Positions 25,389 through 35,729 of a stretch of 64,000 bases of DNA are shown piece after piece. A program made the translations under genes and the position numbers. A model generated the notes under the pieces. It ran no database searches. It saw only the letters and a program-made list of their open reading frames with translations, and had not been told where the DNA came from. The stretch is taken from assembly GCF_036884655.1 (NCBI RefSeq), contig NC_088355.1:41593001-41657000 (forward strand), given 5' to 3'. The DNA comes from Musa acuminata AAA Group. Lineage: Eukaryota; Streptophyta; Magnoliopsida; Zingiberales; Musaceae. The first letter of the stretch is position 1. Each line of letters opens with the position of its first letter.

Positions 25389-26233
25389 ATGGGGAACTGC
25401 CAGGCGGCGGAGGCAGCGACGTTGGTGATCCATCACCAGGACGGCAGGCTGGAGAAGGCCTACCACTCCCTCCCCGCCACCCAAGTCATGGCCGCCAACC
25501 CCGGCCACTACGTTGCTGTCGTCATCACCACCCCCCGTCCTCGCTCCTCCGACCACCGCAGCTCGCCGACGAGGTACCTTAAGCTGCTCCGGCCGGACGA
25601 CGCCCTCCTCATCGGCCATGTCTACCGCCTCGTTACCTTCGAAGGTCGCTCTCGACGACGCCTTCTTCCTGTCGTTGTTCCGTCTGTTGATCTGAAGTCT
25701 TCGAAATTATTGGCAGAGGTGTTGAGGGAGTTCGCATCAAAGAAACAAGTCAGGCTGAGCCGGCTGCTCGTCAAACGCAAGGAGATAAGATCCAGGTCCA
25801 GGAAAGGTAGCGGAGCCGAGCACTATGACAACGGTGGTCGTGTGGCGGAGGCAGAGAATTCACCGGCGGCGATGGTAAGTTCGTATAGAGTGATTTCTTT
25901 CAGTACAGCCAAACAACCACCGTTAGGTCCAAGAAAAGTCGTGCTCTTTATGGGGACGAGGAAGAGACTCGTTACCAAACGGATGGCCATGGCGTCCGGA
26001 TCGCCATTTAATCCCTTGTTTGATGTGATTTGCTGCAGTCTCGGGAAGAGACTGACCAAGTGGAGGCGCAGCTGGACACGGAGTTGGAGGAAGCCGTACG
26101 TGGCATGATGAGCACCGGAGCGAGGGCTGCTGGTGCACGCCATAGGCAGTGGAAGCCAGCGCTGCATAGCATCGCCGAGGTCGCAACAATTTCAAGCGCT
26201 GCAGTGCAACATGAGAACAGAATAATACCATGA
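25389..26233 (+). CDS. PADRE/DUF4228 domain protein (copy A)
   Basis: Plant-specific family whose members respond to pathogen and abiotic stress; molecular function unknown. Exons 25389-25644, 25717-25874 and 26039-26233 give 202 residues. The product starts MGNCQA; Gly2 and Cys4 suggest N-myristoylation plus palmitoylation, hence membrane attachment (inference). The domain continues through VMAANPGHYVAVV, RYLKLLRPDDALLIGHVYRL and EVLREFASKKQVRLSRLL, then a basic, disordered stretch; the C-terminal block is RQWKPALHSIAEV. Intron 1 is 72 bp, divisible by three and free of in-frame stops, so retention would add 24 residues without breaking the frame. A paralogue with the same exon structure begins 7.0 kb downstream (32425). 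The start codon is fixed by the conserved MGNCQA shared by both copies. Confidence 0.9.
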
Positions 26234-28480
26234 GATCACCTGTTTTTGTTCGGTTCTGCAAACTTTGTGGTGGATGAAACAAGATTTCCTCATGCAAAAG
26301 TGCTCTTTTGTGTTTGCCAAATTCTCAAGGGGCGGTGGCGGTGGTGGTGGTCCTCTGCTTCCGAGTAAAAGGTGGCATGCTTTGCTGCAAAAGTAGGTGG
26401 AGCTCAATAATCTCACCATGTGTTCTTGATAACTCCTTTTAAACTGTAGGGTCAGCGATCTTTTGCATGCACGGCATAACAGCTAATATTACCATCTCAA
26501 TCATTGGATGCAATCTGCATTTTAATCACAGGAACTATGTGGGTGGGAATTATCTTTTGCTAATCACACAATCTGCAAAGATAAGAGGGTACAATGAAGA
26601 TGGACCTCCTTCCTGTGCACATAGTTAGTAGTTGAGATGGGGAAGAGAAAGAGTGATGATTTGCGAGAAGGCTCTATAGACTTCTTGTTTGATACTTCCA
26701 CCTCCCAAGATAATAGATTGGAAAAGGTCATCTGCATGTCACAAGTAGCTAAAACATAGCCTGCTAAAGACACAGGCTGGCGTTGAGGAATCATCATCTA
26801 ATAATCCACTAATGATAAAAATGCACACTTCATAGTTGTATGTCTGGAATGTCAGAGAATTAACCAAGAGGAATAAATAAAAAAGTGGAATCAAATGATT
26901 CCAAAGACCACAAAAATTCCAAATGAGGTAGCATGTAGTTTATGCCACTGCACAGACACATTGGAGGAACAAGAAAAGAGAACCTTTTATTTTTACCGAC
27001 TATTTGGTGTCGAAATTTGCTCAACCTTGCTCGCCAACCTCAGCAGCAGTTCTCAAAGACCCCTGCAACGTTGAGCGACAGAAAGTTGTCAGTAACAAAA
27101 TTTTCAATCTGCAGGAACTCCAGCATGACATTTATATTGTGTATCCATGTTAACTGATAATAATATATCTTCCTTGAAGAAAACAGATATTAGTAATTAG
27201 TGACTGCACACTTCTTCTAGCTCACTAGTAATACTGCTGCAAGAAACCATCAAAATTTTGCCTTTGTATAGGGAAGAATAAGGATGCTAATATGAATTGT
27301 GCTTTAGTCGATCATCAATTAACTTCGATTAGGCCAGCACAACTTTGCCACTTAGGTATCACCCTCCCATTCAAAATATAAGATGACCATTCTTATAATG
27401 TCCAAGCACCACAGATCACTATTAAACAAATAAATTTCTGAATGTAAGAAAGCTAAAACAGACTAAAATTCTACAATGAGCCTAGACTTCGTGATTATTA
27501 CAGGAAAAAAAAAAAGTAGCGAGTCTCTCTCAGCTCAGAAAGGAATCCAGGGATATCACCAGCCCACATATGTGGACTTGAAATGAAAATAAAGCATGGG
27601 AACCAAATCAAATCAACAGACTTAAGCATCTGGGAAGGCCCAATCAAATGTACAACTAAGTGGGTACATTCTTATTTAAACTCCTAATTTAGGCCAGAAA
27701 CAGAAATCTAGCATGTCCAGCAGAAAGGAAAAAGATCTATGATCCCTTTTATGTACTGGAAATGATCATCTCATCTCATTTTATTGACCATGTATAAGCT
27801 GCAACATAAACTCATCTTGAAACATTTAATTAAGGGTTCTAATGTCATCCACATTCTAATTTAAACTACACTCCATAAGAAATCAGTGCCAGTGACTTAG
27901 GATATGTCTTTTTCATCTACTTCATAAAGTTCCTCTCACAATTATAGTTCTTTGCAGATCTTATGTTCTAACAAATAGCTTCAGATGATACTGGATTGAC
28001 ATTATATCCTTGCTTCCTAGAAAGTGTGGCCCACCGCACAAGGCTCCCACCAGTGTCCCAGTGCATAATGTCATATCCTTGCTCCCTACACTGATTATCC
28101 TTGTTAACTTTCACTCTTCATCTCATAATTGTTCAAAGAAGACATATCCAAACCCTTGAGAACAATTTTACACAATTTAAGTTAAACAATGACTCGTTAA
28201 GGTTTATCAAATATTTGACATGGTATAAAGTGGTCGCATGTGCTTCACTTTGGTCAAATTGATCTGGTACCTATCACCCACTGCACAAATCAGGGACAGC
28301 AACAACAAAGATAACTTTTGCGCTAAGCATCTACATCAGTAATCACCATATAATTATCAACTTAAAGTCACCAAACTAATGACTGATATATGCCAATGGC
28401 TGACATATAGACATTAGAGGTTCAAATTAGGAGGGAAAATACTTTTTACCAAGGCCTTCAATTTCGAATAATACCATTCG

Positions 28481-28650
28481 TACCGGGCGGTACGTACCGG
28501 TCCGCCAGCAGACCGGTACATGGACCGCCCATTACCGGACAGTACCATCGATTGAGTTATTTTCACCCCGTACACACACACACACACACACACCGCTCAG
28601 TATACAGTACCATACCGAGCGAATCTCGAAACTCCGGTACGGTATGAAAT
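28481..28650. repeat. Palindrome-rich GGTAC repeat with (CA)n core
   Basis: The segment contains the perfect palindrome GGTACGTACC (28489-28498), a possible stem-loop ACCGGTC/GACCGGT around 28496-28517, an (AC)n run at about 28571-28592, then inverted-sense relatives such as CCGGTACGGTATG. It resembles a non-autonomous repeat family, but no terminal repeats or target duplication are clear. Confidence 0.45.
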
Positions 28651-28771
28651 TTCAATTCTTGCTTTTTACAATCTTTCATCACTATTATATTAGAGATATT
28701 ATACATATGTATGTGTATGTGAAGTCATGGGAATATTAAGGTTATAACATAAAAATATGAAGCACACTACT

Positions 28772-29357
28772 TGATAGGGCACATTATGGATCATCCTATG
28801 AGGACCTGACCCTCGCCACATCAGCCCGAGCACAAGACCTCGGGAGGGAGATAGAGCCACGACAAATGTGTCGCCGATAATCCGGGATGCAACGGTCATC
28901 TCCTCGCGCCGTTCGACGCCATGCCAACCAGTCCCGCCGAAACAAGGACCATTCCGAGAAACCTGGGACGACGCCACATGGCGCCATCCCACGTATCCAG
29001 GACAGCGAACACCCGAAGGTACATTCGTCACTCATTGGGGTCGGTCGTACGGCTGACCCCCGGGAGTCACAATAAAAGCCCCTCGCCAGCAACTGACGAG
29101 GGGCATGAGAATATTAGCATACCACTGACTCAAGCTTCGAAGGGGCCCAAGTCGGGGTCATCCCCCATCCTGACCTAGGCCTGTGTGCAGGAATCCAGGT
29201 GCAGCAAAGGTGAACGAGTTCGGGGAAGAAGCGTGTCGCCACCAAGTCCAATCTCGACCCGACCAACCGAAATCTTCGCCCTCAAGACGATCCTGGATGT
29301 CGCCAGTCGAACCAAGCCGTGTCAGTCACGCAGTCACAGCTCGAGGTTCGCGAAACA
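28772..29357 (+). mobile_element. Gypsy-like solo or truncated LTR
   Basis: The segment starts TGATAGGG and ends GAAACA, i.e. TG...CA boundaries, about 586 bp. AATAAAAG at 29071 sits in the position of the LTR TATA/poly-A signal, followed by the hairpin GCCCCTCG...CGAGGGGC (29078-29104). Immediately after the end, TGGCGCTAGAAGGAGGGC (29361-29378) is a plausible primer-binding site. No gag or pol frame follows, so this is a 5' LTR plus leader left from a truncated element. The superfamily is inferred from layout and composition. Confidence 0.6.
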
Positions 29358-29360
29358 TTT

Positions 29361-29680
29361 TGGCGCTAGAAGGAGGGCCCAAGGCTTGCACCTCGACCGA
29401 GCAAACTCGCTCCCAAGCCGTGCACCTTGGTTATGAGCCCTTGGCTTCCCTACGGGAGGGAGTACTGATAAGGTCATTTAGTCCCATATTGGTTGAGGAG
29501 TATGGGAACCAAGAGTTTATAAGTCCGTCAGGTCTCCCTTACCTTCAGAGGCTCCTTTTGGAGCTCACATGCTCCGAAAGGACAAAACCGTGTGAGTACG
29601 CCAATCGCCTGAAGCAAACAATTCCTCGCGAGCCTATGGGCCGCACCAATGGTCGGCCGACCAAATGGTCCCTTATCAAT
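29361..29680 (+). repeat. Retroelement-associated repeat, blocks A then B
   Basis: Block A (29361-29475) begins at the PBS-like TGGCGCTAGAAGG and ends near TACGGGAGGGAGTACTGATAAGG. Block B (29476-29680) runs through AGTCCCATATTGG, GTTTATAAG, TTTTGGAGCTC and AATTCCTCGCGAGCC to CCAAATGGTCCC. The same two blocks recur at 62.9-63.18 kb in the reverse order, B then A. Confidence 0.7.
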
Positions 29681-30500
29681 ACTGATGGTGGAAATCAAGA
29701 TAGGTTACATTGGGTTAATTTCTAGTTGACATTCATCTAGTTGATCCAAATAATCAAGCTAATCAAGCCAAGATAGATCAACATGCAACCAATCCAATCA
29801 TGTGTGAGTCACATTCACAACATCTTATTCAACCCAAGTTCATAAATCATACTATAACAATATAGAGCATAAACCTAGCAAGATTTGGACAGAGAAATTA
29901 CTTGTTATATTACTTGATGCTAGATTTTCCTGGCATAGACCATCTCCAATTCTATGACTCCTGTGTGGTTTATATACTCGATCTTTTTATTCTCAGACAA
30001 ATCAAACTGGACTAAATTGTTTTCATATTAATATTGAATCATTGATCATATGACCATCAACCCTAGCAGGTAAACCAAACTTTATGGTGCCCTTTGCAGC
30101 CTGTTTTTAAAAATTAGGCTACAATGCCATTTAAGAACATCAGTTGGTTATAGCTCTTGACTTCCATTACTAACTATGTCAAACAACAAATTTCAGCTTT
30201 ATGGCATAAGCATGTAAAACCGACCTTAGCTTCATGCTGGTTGACATGAGTCCTATATCAGTTGGCTATCATGAAGGAACACCTTTGGCAAAACATGAAA
30301 CCCATGTCGGTGCCACTCAAGGATGTTTCAGCAACATTTGCGCGAAGTGCCAACAAGCCAAATTACATGAGCTCTATAACAATCAACACAGGCTTTTTTG
30401 TTGATACCTTTCTGAAGACTTGTATACATTAAACACTCCTCGCTTGTAGGGACCTGATACAGACTTAAATGCTTAAAACACACAAGTTGAAAATCAGAGC

Positions 30501-30714
30501 CCTTCCACTCGATAACCTCAAAATACATTTTGTTGAGTTTAACTTCAACAAATGGCCCTCCATGAACCAAATGTAGAACATGATGAACAACACTTTCATA
30601 CATAACCCCTTCCACTCGATAATCTCTAAAATACCTTTTTCTAGAGTTTGTCATCCACAAGTGACACTCCATGAAACAAATAAAGAACATGATGATCAAC
30701 ACTTGCATACAAAA
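30501..30714. repeat. Imperfect 107-bp tandem duplication
   Basis: Two copies begin with CCTTCCACTCGATAA at 30501 and 30608. Both continue with AAATAC...TT, (A/G)CTCCATGAA and AGAACATGATGA, ending ACACTT(T/G)CATAC. The copies have diverged by many substitutions. A minus-strand open frame (30328-30747) reads through both, but no family was recognised. Confidence 0.75.
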
Positions 30715-30967
30715 ACTAAGGTGGTCTCGAAATCTAAAGAGTATCAAAGGGTCTGAGGGACAGACATTCTTAGGAGAGATTTTTATCTTGAATTGCTATC
30801 TCATTTTCCACTTTTATTTTATTAATTTTTAACTTGATAGCATGGTAGGATCTCGAAGATCCCTTTATGCATCGAATCAACCAATTACTCGACGTCCTAT
30901 TTGAGAAATAGCAGACACAACACTGTGTTAACCTCATACGAAATATTGCTGATCTAAACCAGATACT

Positions 30968-31396
30968 TCAATGCATATTAACTTTTTTTATACAAAGCGT
31001 TCGATCTAGTTCTAGATAAATGGAGGAAGACATCAAGAGGGACGGAGAAGAGGCCGACCTGATCTTCTTGACGATGATGGCGCGGAGCTTCCGGGAAAAT
31101 TCCTGGGAACGGAGGCGGAGCTGGAGTTTCTTGCGGGCGAGGACGCGCTTCTCGGAGTTCTTGAGGTGGTAAGGTACCCGCCGCTTGATGAGGCGCTCCA
31201 TCCCGCTCTCCCGCATCTTCCGCTCCATCAGCCTCAGCGCCTGCTCCAGGTTCCCGTTCCGCACCTCCACCCGGATGCCCCGCGCCCCCATCCACCCACC
31301 GAGACCGCCTCCGAGCGAACCACCCGACAGTTGAGGCTCCGGCCGCGGCCGGAGGAACGCCAGGGACGAGGAGAGCTGCCGGACCACGCGATTCAT
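30968..31396 (-). CDS. Ribosomal protein bS21, probably mitochondrial
   Basis: Small-subunit protein bS21 of an organellar ribosome. From the Met at 31396 the N-terminal 35 or so residues are rich in Arg and Ser without acidic residues (MNRVVRQLSSSLAFL), typical of a mitochondrial presequence. The bS21 core follows: GIRVEVRNGNLEQALRLM, then KMRESGMERLIKRR, NSEKRVLARKK and IIVKKIR. The open frame runs to 30968 (142 residues), but the last 30 or so residues after KKIR look unlike any bS21. A splice donor (ATCAG|GTCGGC) sits exactly there at 31059/31058, so the true 3' end may be a tiny exon further down that was not located; the coding part to 31059 is firm. An earlier in-frame Met at 31450 is possible but unnecessary. 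The gene is head-to-head with PADRE gene B across 1.0 kb. Confidence 0.85.
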   Translation of the reverse strand: MNRVVRQLSSSLAFLRPRPEPQLSGGSLGGGLGGWMGARGIRVEVRNGNLEQALRLMERKMRESGMERLIKRRVPYHLKNSEKRVLARKKLQLRLRSQEFSRKLRAIIVKKIRSASSPSLLMSSSIYLELDRTLCIKKVNMH

Positions 31397-32424
31397 GACA
31401 AACGACCGCAGTTGCACAGGAAAATACACTTTCGATCGGTGAAAACCCAAGAGGAAGTTTCAACAGGAGGTGAATACAAGACCAACGAAGCAGAGGCGGT
31501 GCTGCCTGCGACCGGAGGCGGCGGCGTTAGGGCAACGTGTCCCAGCCGCAGTATCGAGTAGGCGATACAACTAGGCCGGGTTGGATCATGACCTCGCCAC
31601 GGTCCGGTTCAGTTCGCCCAATGTGCAAATCGGGCCCCAAGTCACTGTCATTGAATATTTAATCTCAAAATCGTGGTCGCACACCTCAATAGACGACGTA
31701 ATGAGTTCGATGAAAGCGTAAATAACACGATTAGCTTGGCGATTGGGTTGGTCGATTGCAGCCTCGGGCAGACAGCATAGTTTCTTTGCCGGGATTCCGG
31801 ATTCTGTTCGCATATTGAGCACTAATGAATACGTCATCATCAATCGACGACACTCACAGGTTGGACAATAGCGATACGCCAACCGAGGCGTCCTCTGCTT
31901 CACGTTGGTGAAGGCAACCAAAATGTTTTTTTCTGACGTGTCCGCCTACTCCGACACTTACCTCGCTTTCGGGATCCTCCACAGTCGTCTCACCGACTCC
32001 TGGAATCGACGAGGAATGATAGGAGCGTTCACGTGGGCCCCATCCTAGTTTCACGTGGGGATGGAGAATTTTCTTTTACGGCTCTCGACATACGCGTATT
32101 GATTTGGGAGACAATGCAACTAAGAATCGTTCTACGTGTGCTTGTTGCCGTGGCAATAATATAAATATCAGCGAAGTAGAGCCTGTTACAAGGTCCGTTG
32201 GTCAATGTAACACTGTTACGCACGCATGGCCGCTATTGGCTTTGGCCGGGCATTTGCGTTGGGCCCCCTCCTCGTTGACCATTTGGTTTCTGGTGTCATT
32301 TACGCTTCTTCCCCCTGCGCTCTTGTTTTCTTAGTGTGCGTATATATCCTTCCCCACTGCGTCCCTTCTTTAGAGCACCGCCCGAGCGAGTGACCAGAGA
32401 ACGCGAGGATAACATCGATCGACC
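31397..32424. other. Divergent promoter region, bS21 and PADRE B
   Basis: Both flanking genes start here and point outwards. A TATA-like TATATATCC lies at about 32341-32349, roughly 80 bp before the PADRE B start; no clear TATA was seen for bS21. Nothing else is recognised. Confidence 0.5.
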
Positions 32425-34277
32425 ATGGGGAATTGCCAGGCGGTGGACGCGGCGGCGGTGGCGGTGATCCAGCACCCCGACGGGGGGGTGGAGAGTTACT
32501 CCTGTCCCCTCTCTGCCAGCGATGTCATGGCCGCCAACTCCGGCCACTACGTCGCCGTCATCACGACCGTCACCCACCCTCGCTCCTCCTCCGCCGCCCA
32601 CCATCGCAGCAGCAGAAGAAGCGGAGGTGGAGACGGAAAGCAGGTGAGGTACCTGAAGCTGCTCCGCCCGGACGACACCCTCCTTGTTGGCCACTTCTAC
32701 CGCCTCGTCAGCTTCGAAGGTACGCCCCCGTCCATCGATGGGCTTTCACCTCTCTTTCTCTCCATTTCTGACTCTCCTTCGTCGTCCATCTACTACAGAT
32801 GTGTTGAGAGAGTTCGGCTCGAAGAGGCGCGTGAGGCTCAGCAAGTTGCTGGCCAAGAAGGAGGAGGAGCTCAGGAAGCAGCGCGAGGAAGCGAACCCTT
32901 CTTCATCCGTGGTAAATATCTTCACTGTGCAAGGGTATTTTCGGTAACCAACATTTTCCGTTTTCTTCTCTCGTTCTCGTGAACCGTGGACTTCCGAACC
33001 GGGAATTCCGCGGTTCAGATGACCCGTCTACATCTTGTCATCTCATATTATAAGAGAACTACGACAATAAAATAGAAAACATGGCCTTTTATTTTATTAA
33101 GACATATAATTTATAATGGTTTAATTTGAACAACTAATGTAAAGAAAAATAATTTGAACAAATAAAAGGAGACTTTATGCAAGTCAGAACCTAACCTACT
33201 GTTAGGTCTAATTTATTTATAGAACGTCATGGATCACGGATTTGCTAAAACTCAGTGAAGTGAAAGATCAATTGACGAAGCAATATAATATATTTTTGCG
33301 GGTACAAACATGTTAGCTACTTTCAAACTATTGAATTCGATGTGCGACGAGCTAAACCTAAAGCACGAGAACTGCTGTGTGCCTCACATCGTAAGGTTTC
33401 ACGGAAACTTCGTCTCAACTCATCTCTTTTGATCTAATTCAACCATATAATTTTATTTTGATTAATCTTTTTGAATAGATTCTCAAATAAAATACTCTAA
33501 TTTTTTTTATGGAGTAATCTTTATTTCTTAAAAGATGATATTATCCATAGCCATCGACTCATTATAACCACCTCTACCTAATTATCTTCAATTCTCGTTA
33601 TTGCTCTTGTCTTTTATTGTCATCGCTCTCACCCTCATTTATCATCTGTATCATCTCATGGAGAAAAGGGTCGAGGACGATGGTGGTAAGGATGAGGGCA
33701 AAGACAATGATATCAATGGGTGAAAGATAAAGACAAGAATAAGAATGAAAACGACGATAATGAAAGCGAACTAGAAAGAGAGTAGACCTCATGACAGATA
33801 AAAGGTGGTGAGCGATAATAGATAAAGGTAACGATCAGAGGTTAATGATAATTTTATCTTTAAAAAAGAAAATATTATAAAGAAATTTATCTAATCTCTT
33901 TAGATCCGTCTAATTTGCATTTCAAACCAGCACAAAGCAGTCGGTCCAAAATTGCTTCTTCACCTAAAAATTTGTATGGATGGCCAGAAGAACCCATTAA
34001 GCCTGACGTGATTGGTTACCCATACAATCTAACATACAGATTCTACTTTTGTCCCTTGTCATTTAAGATACGATCAACATAATGGATGATTGGGATATTG
34101 TAGCCTTATTATGTCCATTCATGTACGATGATGTTGCACATTGGCCTCTGTTATCAGGTGGAGGGAGAGGAGGAAACCATGGGAAGTGTTGACAGCAGAA
34201 ACAGCGTCATGGTGGCACGGAAGGGGCAATGGAGGCCGGCATTGCAGACCATTGCAGAGGCTGATAGCTTCAAGTAG
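32425..34277 (+). CDS. PADRE/DUF4228 domain protein (copy B)
   Basis: Paralogue of the gene at 25389, same family and presumed role. Exons 32425-32719, 32799-32911 and 34158-34277 give 175 residues. The N-terminus MGNCQAVDAA again carries Gly2/Cys4 acylation signals. Domain blocks: VMAANSGHYVAVI, RYLKLLRPDDTLLVGHFYRL, DVLREFGSKRRVRLSKLL and the C-terminal GQWRPALQTIAEA. A Ser-rich insertion (residues about 52-68) separates the first two blocks. Splice phases match copy A exactly (phase 1, then phase 0). Intron 2 is 1246 bp here against 164 bp in copy A, so it has expanded or copy A's has shrunk. The middle region is shorter and more charged (KKEEELRKQREE) than in copy A. Both copies look intact. 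Confidence 0.9.
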
Positions 34278-35729
34278 ATAAATCTCCCGGTTTGATCACA
34301 GCCTGTGCTTCTTGGTTCGCCTCTCACACTCTATATCTAGGAAGAACATGTTGTTGTTGTTGTTAGCTCAACATTGCGTCGATCGAACCTGTGTTTGTTG
34401 TTTGTTCTAATTTGGTTCTGTAAATTAAGTATAATAGGAACTTGAATTCAATCAGGTTGAGACAATTGAGTATACTATTAGTTTCCAATCGAAGGTTCAA
34501 CGTGATGAGGATCCTGTTAATCATTAAAGTAATGCATTTTCAGATGAACCACCTTCATAATTATCTTTTCAGATAAACGAAGTTAGAGTCATAAATTTAT
34601 ATGAACTTTCCTAATTTGGTCATAGTTCCATGTAAGTGATGAACATAGACAGGAAGAGCCAACACCAAAAGTATGCATGTGTCATCGGATAAATGTTGTC
34701 ATTTGTCTGACATAATATAAAGTATCTCTATTTGTTAATGCGAGGTTATAAATTTTGTAATATTTTAAAATAAAATATAGTTCTTTAATATTTTGGTTAT
34801 TTTAAAGGAAACATCGTAGCCTATAATAGGATAAAGTTGTGCATTCATAGAAAACAAACTAAATGCATTTTCATTCGTGAAGGGGTTTCTATTTGATAAA
34901 TGACTGTATTATCATGAATTTAACTGAAATTATCTATTTTAAAATATTATGAAATATGTTTATCATATAAAAAGGTCAATTTAAGAGTTGTACAACTAAC
35001 GACGAACAAATCTCGATATCTTGAAAAAAGAAAATCTCACAAGCAATTTAGCAAACAGTATGTAAATAAAGAAAAAAGAGAAAAAAAAAAAAACTCGAAA
35101 GGAAAAAGAATCATCATAAATCCATAAAATGATTGATAGTGTGGAGGTAAAAGATAAGCCTATACATATTTTGTATGCAAACTTATATATCCAAATATGA
35201 TCCAAACGCTATTCGAAATTCTCATTCAGCCTTCTATCATCCCATCCGAGTGATTACATGAGTCTAAGATGAATCCTTATCTAGTAATTAGTCGTCGTGT
35301 CCGATAGATCCAAGTAGGCCGAATAGCATCAATAGAAAAGAACACATGGGATACCCCTTGTTGACCCGGCGGCGTCAAATGTCTTTATTTACCCACACGT
35401 CAATGAGAGACACAACAGGGCCCCACCAGCAGGCCTATCTCTACGGCCAATCATAATCCAGAAAGGGTGGCACGTCACGTGTTTACCTCCGTGGAGTTGC
35501 TTTGAGATTCGTAAAGGAACTGATACGTAGACGGGTCGCTGGAGATGTTATTATTGGATGAATCGCTCGACGCGGACCGAGACGCGTTTATCTCGGCCCG
35601 TTTTGTTGCGCGTCGGTAACTCCCTCCCCACTATAAAATCCTTTGCCTTCTCTCTCTCTCCGGTATTTCTTACCCACCAGCCTCTCGCCTCGCCTTTGCC
35701 TCGCCGCCCCAGATCTAAGGCTCCATAAG
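34278..35729. other. Intergenic region, PADRE B to CYSTM gene
   Basis: AT-rich to about 35.2 kb with nothing recognised; the last 400 bp become GC-richer and include ACGT-core motifs (CACGTCACGTG near 35471) next to the CYSTM promoter. Confidence 0.5.
35631..35639 (+). promoter_or_regulatory. TATA box of the CYSTM gene
   Basis: CTATAAAAT stands 99 bp before the start codon, followed by a CT-rich leader. An ACGT-rich element (CACGTCACGTG) about 160 bp upstream could be bound by bZIP/bHLH factors; this is inference. Confidence 0.65.

Larger units (their letters stand above)
26234..30967. other. Intergenic region, PADRE gene A to bS21 gene
   Basis: About 4.7 kb. 26.2-28.4 kb holds the PADRE A 3' UTR and AT-rich DNA with nothing recognised. 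28.48-28.65 kb is a palindrome-rich GGTAC repeat with a CA microsatellite; 28.77-29.68 kb holds a gypsy-like LTR and an associated repeat; 30.50-30.72 kb is an imperfect 107-bp duplication. No intact gene was found. Confidence 0.55.

Noticed and set aside
29183..29725. 180-codon open frame in the LTR/repeat region
   Set aside because: It runs from LTR across the PBS-like site into block B, so it is repeat translation and not a gene.
30978..31463. Second minus-strand frame over bS21
   Set aside because: Shadow frame; the Ala/Pro-rich translation has no family resemblance while the other frame is a clear bS21.
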